Shown: piece by piece, positions 54,015-64,000 of the stretch | Position numbering within the stretch: the first letter of the stretch is position 1 | Layout: every line of letters begins with the position of its first letter | Source of the DNA: a bacterium | Lineage (GTDB): Bacteria > CLD3 > SB21 | Length of the DNA: 64,000 nucleotides | Assembly (NCBI GenBank): GCA_013360215.1 | Contig: JABWCP010000011.1 | Location: forward strand, 25,164 to 89,163 | Direction: 5' to 3' | Notes under the pieces: generated by a model | Seen by the model: the letters and a program-made list of their open reading frames with translations, nothing else | What the model was told of the DNA's origin: nothing | Databases searched by the model: none | Translations under genes and position numbers: made by a program

Positions 54015-54053
54015 TTAACCGGTACAACGTTAAAGTATTAATACCAAAGTAAT

Positions 54054-54602
54054 ATGAAAAATTCCGCAACCGCACGACGCTACGCCAAAGCCCTGTTTGA
54101 CATCTCGGTCGAGCAGAACGCGCTGGATGCCGTCTATGCCGATATGCAGAGCATCGCCACGATGATAGAACAGTCGCCGGAATTCCGTGCTTTTTTGCAC
54201 AATCCGGTGATCCCCAATGCGCAGAAAAAAGACGCGATGAAAGCGCTGTTTGATAAAAAAATTCACACCGAAGTGTATCGCTTTATGCATTTGATCTGCG
54301 ATCACGACCGTGAAAACATTTTAGGCGATATGATCGAAGCGTTTGAAACGCTGCGTAATGAAAAACTCGGTTTCATCCATGCGGAGGTTATCTCCGTCGT
54401 GGATATGACCCCCGATCAGGTCAAAGGCGTCACCGAAAAAATCAAGGCCCTGACCGGCAAAACGCCGCAACTGGTTTTCAAAAAAGATGCGTCATTGATC
54501 GGCGGATTTATGGTTCGCATCGGAGATACGATGATTGACGGTACGGTCAAGCATCAGCTGGAACGCCTCAAATCGGCGTTTACGGCCGTGTATCACCATT
54601 GA
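54054..54602 (+). CDS. atpH: ATP synthase subunit delta
   Basis: A 182-residue stator subunit (OSCP type). Markers are a start KNSATARRYAKALFDIS, FRAFLHNPVIPNAQKKDAM, and the end KKDASLIGGFMVRIGDTMIDGTVKHQL. It links the b subunits to the top of F1. It lies 39 bases after atpF and 63 bases before atpA. Confidence 0.95.
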   Translation: MKNSATARRYAKALFDISVEQNALDAVYADMQSIATMIEQSPEFRAFLHNPVIPNAQKKDAMKALFDKKIHTEVYRFMHLICDHDRENILGDMIEAFETLRNEKLGFIHAEVISVVDMTPDQVKGVTEKIKALTGKTPQLVFKKDASLIGGFMVRIGDTMIDGTVKHQLERLKSAFTAVYHH

Positions 54603-54665
54603 TGATGTAAAACATTCGAACGAATAGAGACAAATAAATATAATATAACACAAGGAACCTAAATC

Positions 54666-56192
54666 ATGGCAGTTTCTGTAAGACCAGATGAAGTATCCGG
54701 CATTCTCAAGAAGCAACTTGCTTCTTTTGAACGCGAGATGGATACCTATGAGACGGGTACCGTGCTGCAAGTCGGTGACGGTATTGCCCGTATTTACGGG
54801 TTGACCAAGGCCATGGCGAGCGAGCTGGTGGAATTTCCCAACGGCGTCGTCGGCATGCTTCTCAATCTCGAAGAGGATAATGTGGGTGCCGTACTTTTCG
54901 GCGACTCCTCCGGCATCAAAGAAGGCGATACCGTCAAGCGTACGGGCCGTCTTGCCGAAGTGGCCGTCGGACCGGAAATGCTCGGACGTGTCGTCAACGC
55001 GCTCGGCCAGGCTATCGACGGCAAGGGTGCGATCAATGCCAAACAAAAAACTCTGATCGAACGCAAAGCGCTCGGCGTTATCGAACGTCAATCCGTTAAA
55101 GAGCCGCTTGCTACCGGTATCAAAGCCATCGATGCGATGATCCCGATCGGTCGCGGTCAGCGCGAACTGATCATCGGCGATCGTCAGACGGGTAAAACCG
55201 CCGTTGCGATCGACACGATCATCAATCAAAAAGGCAAAGATGTATTTTGTATCTACGTCGGTATCGGCCAAAAAGAATCCACGATCGCCAAAGTGGTGAA
55301 GATTTTAGAAGATAACGGAGCGATGGCGTACACGACCGTAGTTTCGGCGGCCGCTTCAGAACCTGCACCGTTGCAGTTCCTTGCGCCTTATACCGGTTGC
55401 GCGATCGGCGAACACTACCGTGATAACGGTAAACACGCGCTGGTGATTTATGACGATCTTTCCAAACACGCCGTAGCGTATCGTCAGATGTCGCTGCTGC
55501 TCCGTCGTCCGCCGGGCCGCGAAGCGTATCCGGGCGACGTATTTTATCTGCACAGCCGCTTGCTTGAGCGCGCCGCGAAACTCAATCAGGATCTCGGCGG
55601 CGGTTCGCTGACGGCGCTCCCGATCATCGAAACGCAGGCGAGCGACGTGTCGGCATACATCCCGACCAACGTGATTTCGATCACCGACGGTCAGATATTC
55701 CTCGAATCGAATTTGTTTTATTCCGGCGTACGTCCTGCGATCAACGTCGGTATTTCCGTGTCCCGCGTAGGCGGTAGCGCGCAGATCAAAGCCATGAAAC
55801 AAGTGGCCGGCCGTCTGCGTTTGGAATTGGCCCAGTATCGCGAACTTGAAGCGTTTGCTAAATTTGGTTCCGATCTTGACAAAGCGACACAGCAGCAGCT
55901 TCGCCGCGGTGCGCGTTTGGTGGAAATCCTCAAACAAGGTCAATATCAGCCGATGTCGTTTGATGCGCAAATCACCATCATCTATGCCGCGACCAACGGA
56001 TTCCTTGATGATGTGCCGGTCGGTGATTGCCGTCGTTTTGAAAAAGAACTGACAGAGACGATGGAACTGCGTCACAAAGACGTTTTGTCGGCGATCATGG
56101 AAAAGAAAGAGCTGACGGACGACATCAAAAACAAACTGAATACGATCATCGGCGACTTCAAAGCCGCGTTCAAAGTTACAAAAGAAGACTAA
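54666..56192 (+). CDS. atpA: ATP synthase subunit alpha
   Basis: A 508-residue F1 subunit that binds nucleotide at the non-catalytic sites. Walker A is GDRQTGKT (171-178). [33 protein letters not shown] and [22 protein letters not shown] match the family closely. The gene follows the usual operon order but is then separated from atpG by two small lipoprotein genes. CAAGGAACC precedes the ATG at 54666. Confidence 0.97.
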   Translation: MAVSVRPDEVSGILKKQLASFEREMDTYETGTVLQVGDGIARIYGLTKAMASELVEFPNGVVGMLLNLEEDNVGAVLFGDSSGIKEGDTVKRTGRLAEVAVGPEMLGRVVNALGQAIDGKGAINAKQKTLIERKALGVIERQSVKEPLATGIKAIDAMIPIGRGQRELIIGDRQTGKTAVAIDTIINQKGKDVFCIYVGIGQKESTIAKVVKILEDNGAMAYTTVVSAAASEPAPLQFLAPYTGCAIGEHYRDNGKHALVIYDDLSKHAVAYRQMSLLLRRPPGREAYPGDVFYLHSRLLERAAKLNQDLGGGSLTALPIIETQASDVSAYIPTNVISITDGQIFLESNLFYSGVRPAINVGISVSRVGGSAQIKAMKQVAGRLRLELAQYRELEAFAKFGSDLDKATQQQLRRGARLVEILKQGQYQPMSFDAQITIIYAATNGFLDDVPVGDCRRFEKELTETMELRHKDVLSAIMEKKELTDDIKNKLNTIIGDFKAAFKVTKED

Positions 56193-56204
56193 ACGGAAAT
56201 CTTT

Positions 56205-56549
56205 ATGCGAAACGTACTGCTTCTTTTCGGTTGGGTGATGTTGGCCGGTTGCGGTCCCAAAGAAATACCGGCGGAGCCGATGGCCACAATCACTTACGAA
56301 GTCATGCGCAGCAAATCGTTCCTCGTGGATGATGTGAAGTTCGAGGAATTGCCCGATGCCGATCTGGAACCGATCGTCAAAAAACTTGGTTTTACGCCGT
56401 CGGATTACCGGCATACCGTAAAACTTTTTGACAACGATGCGGCCAAAAAAAGTGATCTGGCTGTGCGTATCGGCAAATTGCTGCAGAGCGACTTGGAAAA
56501 AGCAAGTCAGAACGATTCCACTGTTTTCAAACAACTGATGACCAAATGA
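56205..56549 (+). CDS. Small lipoprotein between atpA and atpG, first of a tandem pair
   Basis: A 114-residue lipoprotein (lipobox LAGC at residues 13-16). The mature part is helical and charged, with DLEPIVKKLGFTPSDYRHT, a segment mirrored in the next gene (DLEAFAKPYGYTGADMKFT). The two thus look like products of an old tandem duplication. It starts 12 bases after atpA and overlaps its neighbour by four bases (ATGA). Its layout recalls DUF4296-type lipoproteins of Bacteroidota, but this is only a resemblance. Function is unknown. Confidence 0.72.
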   Translation: MRNVLLLFGWVMLAGCGPKEIPAEPMATITYEVMRSKSFLVDDVKFEELPDADLEPIVKKLGFTPSDYRHTVKLFDNDAAKKSDLAVRIGKLLQSDLEKASQNDSTVFKQLMTK

Positions 56550-56905
56550 AACGTATCGCACGCATTATTACTCTGATTTGTATCGGCGCGGCATTGTACG
56601 GATGTGCGCCCAAAGCGCAGGAAGTTCCGATGGAAACGTTTGTGGACATCTGGATTCAGGCGCAGAGTGATTCCGCTTTCAAAGTCAAATACGCCAAACC
56701 TTTTGAAGAGGTCACGGCGGCGGATTTGGAAGCATTTGCAAAGCCGTACGGCTATACCGGCGCGGATATGAAGTTTACCACGTCGGAAATCATCAGCAAA
56801 AACAAAAACAAAGAAAACGAATTTCTGGAACGGATGAACGAAGCGACGCTGCGGACACTCAATGAGAAGCCCGACACATCGGCGGTCATCGAATCCAAAA
56901 AGTAA
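56546..56905 (+). CDS. Small lipoprotein between atpA and atpG, second of a tandem pair
   Basis: A 119-residue lipoprotein (lipobox LYGC, C20). The mature part has METFVDIWIQAQSDS, then DLEAFAKPYGYTGADMKFT and a charged helix KNKNKENEFLERMNEATL. It aligns in order with the preceding protein: a helix after the lipobox, a DLE-x6-[GY]-[FY]-T block, and a C-terminal helix. It is translationally coupled to that gene and lies 9 bases before atpG. Hence both are transcribed with the ATP synthase genes. No function can be assigned. Confidence 0.72.
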   Translation: MKRIARIITLICIGAALYGCAPKAQEVPMETFVDIWIQAQSDSAFKVKYAKPFEEVTAADLEAFAKPYGYTGADMKFTTSEIISKNKNKENEFLERMNEATLRTLNEKPDTSAVIESKK

Positions 56906-56914
56906 ACACACACT

Positions 56915-57802
56915 ATGGCGACATTACGCGAAATCAAACGACGCATCGTATCCGTCAAAAGTACGCAAAAAATCACCAAGGCCATGAAAATGGTGGCGGC
57001 GGCTAAACTCCGCCGAGCGCAGGAAAATATTATTTCCGCGCGTCCGTATGCTTACAAACTCGGTGCGTTGATCAAACATCTGGCACGCAATGAAGAAGTA
57101 CAACAAAATCCGCTGATCAAACCGCGCGATGTAAAAAACATCATGATCGTCGTCGTGACGGCCGATCGTTCCTTGTGCGGTGCGTTCAATACCAACATTA
57201 TTCGTTATGTCAATAATCTGCTTAAGGGCGACCTCAAGTCCAAATTGGATAACAACAATGTGAAGTTGGTTACGGTCGGACGTAAAGGGGATGAGTTTTT
57301 TACCAAACGTCATTTTCCGGTCGTATTTCGTCATGCTAATTTTTTCAATCACCTCAATTTTGACGATGCATCGAAGGTGATCACATATTGCGTGCAGGAA
57401 TATTCGGCCGGACGTGTGGATGAAGTGCATGTCGTGTATAACGAATTCAAATCGGCGATTCAGCAAAATCTCGTGATGGAAAGACTTTTGCCGGTGGAAC
57501 CTGAAAAAGTCGAATCGTCCAATGTGAAGTACAATATCGAAACGGATTATATCTACGAACCTTCGCAATACGAAATCATCAATACGCTGATCCCGCGTCA
57601 TCTGAACGTGCAGATGTGGCGTATTTTGCTGGAATCATTTGCCGCCGAAATGGGTGCGCGTATGACGGCGATGGAGTCGGCAACGGAGAATGCGGGCGAT
57701 TTGATTCGAACGTTGACCTTGTATTATAACCGTGCTCGCCAAGCCGCGATCACCAAAGAAATATTGGAAGTCGTCTCCGGTGCGGAGGCTTTGCGGAAGT
57801 AA
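56915..57802 (+). CDS. atpG: ATP synthase subunit gamma
   Basis: A 295-residue central-stalk subunit. The N-terminal helix has LREIKRRIVSVKSTQKITKAMKMVAAAKLRRAQ, the middle has TADRSLCGAFNTNI, and the C-terminal helix has EMGARMTAMESATENAGDLIRTLTLYYNRARQAAITKEILEVVSGAEAL. All are diagnostic. It is followed 23 bases later by a gene for an outer-membrane barrel rather than by atpD. Confidence 0.96.
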   Translation: MATLREIKRRIVSVKSTQKITKAMKMVAAAKLRRAQENIISARPYAYKLGALIKHLARNEEVQQNPLIKPRDVKNIMIVVVTADRSLCGAFNTNIIRYVNNLLKGDLKSKLDNNNVKLVTVGRKGDEFFTKRHFPVVFRHANFFNHLNFDDASKVITYCVQEYSAGRVDEVHVVYNEFKSAIQQNLVMERLLPVEPEKVESSNVKYNIETDYIYEPSQYEIINTLIPRHLNVQMWRILLESFAAEMGARMTAMESATENAGDLIRTLTLYYNRARQAAITKEILEVVSGAEALRK

Positions 57803-57825
57803 ATTTTTACGTAGAGGGATAGGGT

Positions 57826-58932
57826 ATGTTTAGGGGATGTTCTTTGACAATACGTTACGTTTTTTTAGTCGCTACGATGGTTACGCGTCTGACGGCCGGA
57901 GAAGAAAATGGTGTCGGTTTTACATTTCTCGGAAGCCGTCCGGACGCACGTTCTGCGGCGATCGGTCCGATGGTGGCAATTCCCAATGCATGGTCCGCTT
58001 TTTACAATCCGGCGGGAATTGCTTTCGTTACCGGTTTTGATATGAGTCAAAGCACTAATGACTATATCGCAAACTCAACTATCAATTTTTGGACGTTGGG
58101 TTTGGGGCATTCACGTTTTGGGTCATTAGCTGTCAATAATTACCTATTTAATTATCTGAGAACGCAGATTACCAACGAAGAACATCCGGATGGTACAGGT
58201 GAATATTATCATCCTTATGAAAAAGCATTTTCTGCGTCTTATGCGTATGCTTGGTCCGGTTGGCTTGCCGTGGGTATTTCTCATAAATGGGTCCGCGCTG
58301 ATTATGGCCCGGTAACAGCAAAAGTACAATTTAATGATATCGGTATTATGGCGCGCCTTCCCCTCGTATGGCTCAACACAAGCGGTTATCATCATGAGAT
58401 GAGTGCCGGATTTAGCAGTATCAATAATCGCGCAGGGAAAAAACCGATATTTGAGGCATCAGGAAAAGCGATGACTGATCGGTTGTCTGGCGATAGTGCT
58501 TTTTGGTATTGGGAATACAAACCAATGAATACACCAAAATTTGACTTTTGGGCATTTGCTTATACACTTTCATACCAATCCGATGCGTGGCGCTTCACTG
58601 TATTCAAAGGTATGATTCAGTTAGTTTACAAAGATGCCAATTTGCTAGATGATGAACTGCGTATCGGAACGGAATGGACTATATTTGATATGTTGTCTTT
58701 GCGTGCACAGACTAAAAATTTTGAGAAACCAAAGAATAAGCCGCAATACAAAGAAAAATTAATAGGCGGCGCGTACGGCGCTTCGGTGATTATACCTCTC
58801 AAAGCTTTAGCCCTATCGCAATGGGATATTACACCGCGTATAGATTGGACACGTAGTCGCGGGTTATACGAAAAACAAACGTACACGTATTGGAATTTTG
58901 GAATACAAATGAATTTTTGGAATACGAAATAA
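57826..58932 (+). CDS. PorV/PorQ-like outer-membrane barrel inserted between atpG and atpD
   Basis: A 368-residue protein with a signal peptide (about 1-25) and an N-terminal signature FTFLGSRPDARSAAIGPM, then WSAFYNPAGIAF. This is the pattern of PorV/PorQ-type (UPF0164, FadL-like) barrels. Alternating hydrophobic/aromatic beta strands continue to the end (WNFGIQMNFWNTK), with the terminal aromatic strand expected of barrels. By eye the gene is more AT-rich than atpG and atpD. GAGGGA precedes the ATG. PorV serves type IX secretion in Bacteroidota; whether this one does is unknown. Confidence 0.82.
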   Translation: MFRGCSLTIRYVFLVATMVTRLTAGEENGVGFTFLGSRPDARSAAIGPMVAIPNAWSAFYNPAGIAFVTGFDMSQSTNDYIANSTINFWTLGLGHSRFGSLAVNNYLFNYLRTQITNEEHPDGTGEYYHPYEKAFSASYAYAWSGWLAVGISHKWVRADYGPVTAKVQFNDIGIMARLPLVWLNTSGYHHEMSAGFSSINNRAGKKPIFEASGKAMTDRLSGDSAFWYWEYKPMNTPKFDFWAFAYTLSYQSDAWRFTVFKGMIQLVYKDANLLDDELRIGTEWTIFDMLSLRAQTKNFEKPKNKPQYKEKLIGGAYGASVIIPLKALALSQWDITPRIDWTRSRGLYEKQTYTYWNFGIQMNFWNTK

Positions 58933-58952
58933 TTTAACACATATAGAATTAA

Positions 58953-60362
<1,410 letters not shown>

Positions 60363-60383
60363 TCGGTAAACGAAGGAAACATC

Positions 60384-60800
60384 ATGGATAATAATAAATA
60401 TCATTTGGAAATCATCTCACCGCGCCATGTCGTGTTCAAAGGGGAAGTTGAGAGCTTTACGGCCCCGGGTGCGAGTGGTAGTTTCCAGATCCTCAAAAAC
60501 CACACGGCTTATATTTCATCGGTACTTATCGGTGAAGTCAAAATCCGTCACACGGACGGGTATGACGAAATTTATGCAACGAGCGGCGGTTTTGTGGAAG
60601 TGGAACACAATAAAGTTACTTTTCTTGCGGAGACCTGCGAAAAAGTCAGTTCGATTGACTTGATTCGCGCTCAGGAATCTTACGAGCGCGCCCGCAAACG
60701 TCTTGAAGATCGTTCCAGCTACGATCCCGAGCGTTCGCGTCAGGCATTGCTTCGTGCGCGCAATCGTTTGCGTCTTGCGGAAAAATACAACAAACAATAA
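60384..60800 (+). CDS. atpC: ATP synthase subunit epsilon
   Basis: A 138-residue F1 subunit. The N-terminal beta barrel (YHLEIISPRHVVFKGEVESFTAPGASG, FQILKNHTAYIS) and C-terminal helical arm (ERARKRLEDRSSYDPERSRQALLRARNRLRLAEKY) are complete. It ends the ATP synthase run; a strong terminator follows within 25 bases. Confidence 0.95.
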   Translation: MDNNKYHLEIISPRHVVFKGEVESFTAPGASGSFQILKNHTAYISSVLIGEVKIRHTDGYDEIYATSGGFVEVEHNKVTFLAETCEKVSSIDLIRAQESYERARKRLEDRSSYDPERSRQALLRARNRLRLAEKYNKQ

Positions 60801-60822
60801 AACAAGATTGTGTCTGATACAC

Positions 60823-60859
60823 AAAAGCCCTCGTAAATATAACGAGGGCTTTTTGTTTT
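60823..60859 (+). terminator. Intrinsic terminator of the ATP synthase operon
   Basis: A perfect 12-bp stem (60823-60834 with 60842-60853), seven-base loop and a T-rich tail. It lies 22 bases after the atpC stop. Confidence 0.93.
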
Positions 60860-60922
60860 ATGGGACAATGCCCCCGGTAAATACGGAGCGATTTTCCGGG
60901 AACGATAGTGTGTCATATTACG

Positions 60923-60990
60923 CTCACGAAGGCGCAAAGTCAGCAAAGCGAAATTTAGGCCTTAGAGTCTTTGCGTCTTTGCGAGAAGTG
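60923..60990. repeat. Imperfect inverted repeat of CTTTGCG type
   Basis: An arm containing GGCGCAAAG (60931-60939) and GCAAAGCG (60943-60950) faces an arm with CTTTGCGTCTTTGCG (60969-60983). Direct CTTTGCG units are repeated within each arm. Such intergenic CTTTGCG arrays occur in many unrelated bacterial genomes; I recall but cannot confirm a link to genes for GxxExxY nuclease-like proteins. This is the only copy I see in the window. The rest of the 60801-61036 gap holds the atp terminator and no convincing gene. Confidence 0.6.
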
Positions 60991-61036
60991 GTATTAGCTT
61001 TTGAACATGCAACAGATATTCTCATGCATACTTTCC

Positions 61037-64000
61037 TCACCGTATGACGGCGAATTTGACAAGTGATGTACCGGCCGATGATTCGATATGGGCGATATAG
61101 ACACCTGCCGCGATCAGATGATTTTCTTCAGTACGCAGATTCCAGTACTCGGTGGCCGTGTAGCTATCCGGCCGTCCGTCGTCTGCCGAAGCGGTAGGGT
61201 CTTTGCGGCCGTTATCGGAGCGTGCATTGTGATGCAGAGTTTTGACAAGGTCCCCGGCGACGGTAAAGATGCGAATGGTACAGCGCTGAGGCAGGTGGGT
61301 AAACTGTATGCGTCCGGACTCCAGCGCACCGCCGATGCGCGTGTAATAAGGATTGGGCACAACGCGTATATCCTTCATGGATTTACGAAGTTGTTTATTA
61401 CTCGTGACTTTCTGATCGGCCATGGTGGTAAAGGTGTATCGGTCTTCATAGCGCAAAAGATGCGCCACACGGATTTTTAGCGTACCATTGTCCACCCAGT
61501 TACTGAAGATGGTGTGTCTTTCAGCCGCGGTGATCGCTGTCCCGCCGTCAGAAGCGGCACCTCGTGCTGTGACATATAAGCTATGCAGAGCGATAGCATA
61601 AGGATTGGGTGTTGCTGAAACAGCGTCGCCCCGGTAACCCATCCACATCACACCGTAGGATGGGCGAGTGTACGGCGATGGAAAGAAGTTCATTGCACGC
61701 GTACCACCGCTGTAGGTATTGGTATCGAAGTACGTGTAGTTAAAACGGCCCACACCATTAAAGATGGTGTTTAAACCATCTAATGTCCATGCGTCAAAGT
61801 TATCACGGTCACGGAAGTTGACTTCGATCTGACGTTGTCCGGGGCGGGTGCGGTCTACATCATAAACCCGGAATGGCGCCAGTGTGGTATCATGGGAGGC
61901 ACTCGTGCTGCCGGTACCATGCCGGTAGATGATCTGCCATTCACCGGGATTGCGGCTGAAGACGATGTCCATATCATGGCGCTGATCTTGATCAACACCT
62001 CCGATGCCCCAGAACTCTTCGGTGAATTCGAAAATACCATTCCCGTACGGCAACCCACCGGGGCCGGAATACCAGCGGGGATCGGAGAGATTGTAAGATT
62101 GGAATATGCTGCCGATCGTATAGGTAATCGATGGTACGCCGGTATGGCAATAGACCTGCACTTCAACACCGTCCACGATACCAAAGTCCTGCGGGGGATA
62201 GTCCGCTGTGCTGCTGTAGGATATAGCGGTGTGAAAGAGGGCATCATCATAGGCAGCATCGGTACCGCTGTCCCATACACCATTGCTATTGATATCAATG
62301 AACGTACGCGGATCATCAACACGGCTGGAGAAAGGACGCACGCTCTGATCGGTAGTATCTATGACCCGGTAGGCGAGCTGTCCGGGCGAGTACAGCGCAT
62401 CATAGAATACCGGAGAACCATTGACGGAGTCCGGGAGGTTGAAGAATTCGATACGATAGGTAGTGCTGCGCATCTGATCGGGGAATACATTGCGCAGACG
62501 GATCATGGCATCAGCGTAGCCGGCTATATGCGCGGCGGTATCGCTCAAGGCGCCATAGCCGCTGATCGTACCTGAGATGGCTTTCATGGGCGTGGCCGAG
62601 AGGATGTTATCACGCAGGGAAGATTCCTGGCTGACGGGAATACCCGAGGGCATACGCATCCACAGGCCATTGATCAGGACGCTGTCCGGCAGATCGATGT
62701 AGGGTTGTGCGTCGTAAGCGGTGACGGCGTAATAGTAGGTATGACCGTTGATCAGGGAGGAATCGCTGAAGGCGTAACGCAGTCCGGTGTTATCGCCCAG
62801 ATGAACGGAGCGTGAGGTCAGGTTGCCATTTTCGTCAATCTGACGTTCGAAGATAGTGCCAAGGGTATCGGCTTTGTCGAACTCGGCGATTTTGGTAAAG
62901 CCGCCTTGGATACCGGTGAGGCTGCGATAGACGCGGTAGCCTTGGAAGTCGTAGGTGATGTAGTCGGCACGGAAGCCATTGGCCTTGGTGATACCGGCAT
63001 TTTCTCCGAAGTTATCGGGCACGGATTCGGCGTTGTTTTTCCAGGTGAGACTGATATTGCCGTCACGGGCGGAGATATCGCATTGTGGTGCATCCGGTGC
63101 AGAGGGCATGGTAAAGCCGCTGCCGGCCATACGCTGCAGATAGCTGTCGTTGGCCCACAGGCGGGCTACGGCGCTAAGGTGGTCATCTCCTGAGCCACCT
63201 ACCACCGCCGCCCATATCTCCTGCGTGGAGCCGGCTTCCATACGAAACGGGCCAGTGGAAAGCAGGATACGTTTATCTGCTGGAGAGTTATCAATATTAG
63301 TGCCAACAAACGGATTACCGGGGAAAAGCCAGCGATTAAATGTACCATATGGGACAGAACCATCCGTCCTGAGACCTTGTAACATCCGATAACGTGCGAG
63401 GTTATTCTCCGGATCGTCATGAGGAAATTCATACATGGCGGTAGCCCCCATCCACACGGAGCCTCCACCGAGCGCACGCGGGATATATTTATTGGTTGAA
63501 GGATCGTAGGTGAGGATTTGTTTTTGATGTTGAAACTTCATGGCATACAGCGGGGCAAGACTATCACTGTTTACCAGAGGCCCTTGCAAAAAATCAAATC
63601 CTACCGCTAGAGGCGCATCCGTATTATCGTAGTTGTATGCATATCCCAGTCCGCGAATCGAATCAGAGCCAAAAAGGTCGTTACCGGAATTGGCCACATC
63701 ACAATCCATCCAAAGACCGAAGTACGCACCCGGGTAGGAGGTATTGGTTTTATTAGTGATCGTGTATTTTAAGATAACAGCATCCTCAAGTATGGGTTTA
63801 TCAAAGACAAATGATTCGAGGGTGATTTCAAGACCGAGCCCGGGTGAGGGACTTGATATGTGCTCCCACGGGTTGAGTGTAGTATCCAGATCATTGAAGA
63901 TGGCCCATGTTTGTTGATCAGCGATTAAAGCAGGATCACCGTTTGCATCCAGTCCCGCCTCTTGTGGCCACTGATCCCAGTCCGTTCCACTGCGCGCCTG
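61037..64000 (-). CDS. Large secreted protein with FlgD/T9SS-like C-terminal module (partial)
   Basis: The last 988 codons of a longer gene whose frame remains open to the right edge. An internal Met at 63707-63709 is not a start, since in-frame coding of the same type (for example GAYFGLWMD, and WDQWPQEAG further upstream) continues to base 64000. Fibronectin-III-like segments occur (FTMPSAPDAPQCDISAR, YRVYRSLTGIQGGFTKI, YYYAVTAYDAQPY). The end has IRVVPNPYY, CTIRIFTVAGDLVKTL and AAGVYIAHIESSAGTSLVKFAVIR. This is the FlgD-Ig/type-A sorting pattern found in secreted proteins of FCB bacteria. Function of the body is unknown. Confidence 0.82.
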   Translation of the reverse strand, partial: QARSGTDWDQWPQEAGLDANGDPALIADQQTWAIFNDLDTTLNPWEHISSPSPGLGLEITLESFVFDKPILEDAVILKYTITNKTNTSYPGAYFGLWMDCDVANSGNDLFGSDSIRGLGYAYNYDNTDAPLAVGFDFLQGPLVNSDSLAPLYAMKFQHQKQILTYDPSTNKYIPRALGGGSVWMGATAMYEFPHDDPENNLARYRMLQGLRTDGSVPYGTFNRWLFPGNPFVGTNIDNSPADKRILLSTGPFRMEAGSTQEIWAAVVGGSGDDHLSAVARLWANDSYLQRMAGSGFTMPSAPDAPQCDISARDGNISLTWKNNAESVPDNFGENAGITKANGFRADYITYDFQGYRVYRSLTGIQGGFTKIAEFDKADTLGTIFERQIDENGNLTSRSVHLGDNTGLRYAFSDSSLINGHTYYYAVTAYDAQPYIDLPDSVLINGLWMRMPSGIPVSQESSLRDNILSATPMKAISGTISGYGALSDTAAHIAGYADAMIRLRNVFPDQMRSTTYRIEFFNLPDSVNGSPVFYDALYSPGQLAYRVIDTTDQSVRPFSSRVDDPRTFIDINSNGVWDSGTDAAYDDALFHTAISYSSTADYPPQDFGIVDGVEVQVYCHTGVPSITYTIGSIFQSYNLSDPRWYSGPGGLPYGNGIFEFTEEFWGIGGVDQDQRHDMDIVFSRNPGEWQIIYRHGTGSTSASHDTTLAPFRVYDVDRTRPGQRQIEVNFRDRDNFDAWTLDGLNTIFNGVGRFNYTYFDTNTYSGGTRAMNFFPSPYTRPSYGVMWMGYRGDAVSATPNPYAIALHSLYVTARGAASDGGTAITAAERHTIFSNWVDNGTLKIRVAHLLRYEDRYTFTTMADQKVTSNKQLRKSMKDIRVVPNPYYTRIGGALESGRIQFTHLPQRCTIRIFTVAGDLVKTLHHNARSDNGRKDPTASADDGRPDSYTATEYWNLRTEENHLIAAGVYIAHIESSAGTSLVKFAVIR

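Noticed and set aside
55356-56561. Open frame of 401 codons antisense to atpA and the first lipoprotein
   Set aside because: It is rich in His, Arg and Phe with no domain, and runs opposite a near-perfect AtpA match. Third-base bias of the sense strand explains it.
63707-63709. Start codon of the large secreted protein
   Set aside because: In-frame coding of the same character continues upstream without a stop to the end of the window, and there is no signal peptide at this Met.

Overview
The window is about 64 kb of a chromosome from a Gram-negative (diderm) bacterium of the FCB superphylum. The evidence for this is a LpxL/HtrB-type acyltransferase, a TonB-dependent receptor with a carboxypeptidase-regulatory-like N-domain, a PorV/PorQ-like barrel, Skp, two very large beta-propeller/Y_Y_Y sensor kinases, and a secreted protein ending in a FlgD/T9SS-like C-terminal module. 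Clear Shine-Dalgarno sequences (GGAG, AAGGA) precede most genes, which argues against Bacteroidota proper. A lineage near KSB1, Calditrichota, Ignavibacteriota or Marinimicrobia is my inference, not proven. I saw no tRNA, rRNA, CRISPR array, prophage or insertion sequence.

Layout. 1-6.5 kb (+): phosphate uptake and sensing, pstC(partial)-pstA-pstB-phoU-phoB-phoR plus a small unknown gene. 6.5-9.4 kb (-): hpt-hydrolase-DUF971-SPOR lipoprotein-ftsE. 9.5-10.9 kb (+): rdgB and a lipoprotein deacetylase. 10.9-14.7 kb (-): a MoxR-like ATPase, then plsY-unknown-skp. 14.8-20.2 kb (-): two paralogous receiver-only regulators, each preceded by the same 43-bp palindromic element, then a giant sensor kinase with its NarL/LuxR-type regulator. 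20.9-25.9 kb (+): a CwlD-like amidase fused to a PdaA-like deacetylase, menG/ubiE, a cyclodeaminase-like protein, a 49-residue membrane protein and a GAF/SpoIIE phosphatase. 25.9-31.6 kb (+): TonB receptor, M28 peptidase, sigma-like factor and a bitopic membrane protein, facing a convergent secreted TPR-CHAT protein. 31.6-41.8 kb (-): TPR-CHAT, YheT-like hydrolase, DPP IV, TMEM175-like channel, Nudix, REC-histidine kinase, lipid A-type acyltransferase, rnhA. 42-49.8 kb: a YfiR-like protein, a second NarL-type regulator and giant sensor separated by two enzymes, and fdhD. 50-60.8 kb (+): M23 peptidase-bactofilin-atpZ-atpI-atpB-E-F-H-A, two small lipoproteins, atpG, an outer-membrane barrel, atpD and atpC, closed by a strong terminator. 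61-64 kb (-): the C-terminal part of a large secreted protein.

The most striking points are these. (1) Residues 92-529 of one protein combine the two enzyme activities that Bacillus uses (CwlD and PdaA) to make muramic delta-lactam in spore cortex, in what looks like a non-sporulating diderm. (2) Two orphan receivers share a 43-bp upstream element containing a perfect 19-bp palindrome. (3) A sigma-like factor and a membrane protein face a secreted TPR-CHAT protease-like gene. (4) The ATP synthase operon carries tandem paralogous lipoproteins and an outer-membrane barrel between its F1 genes.
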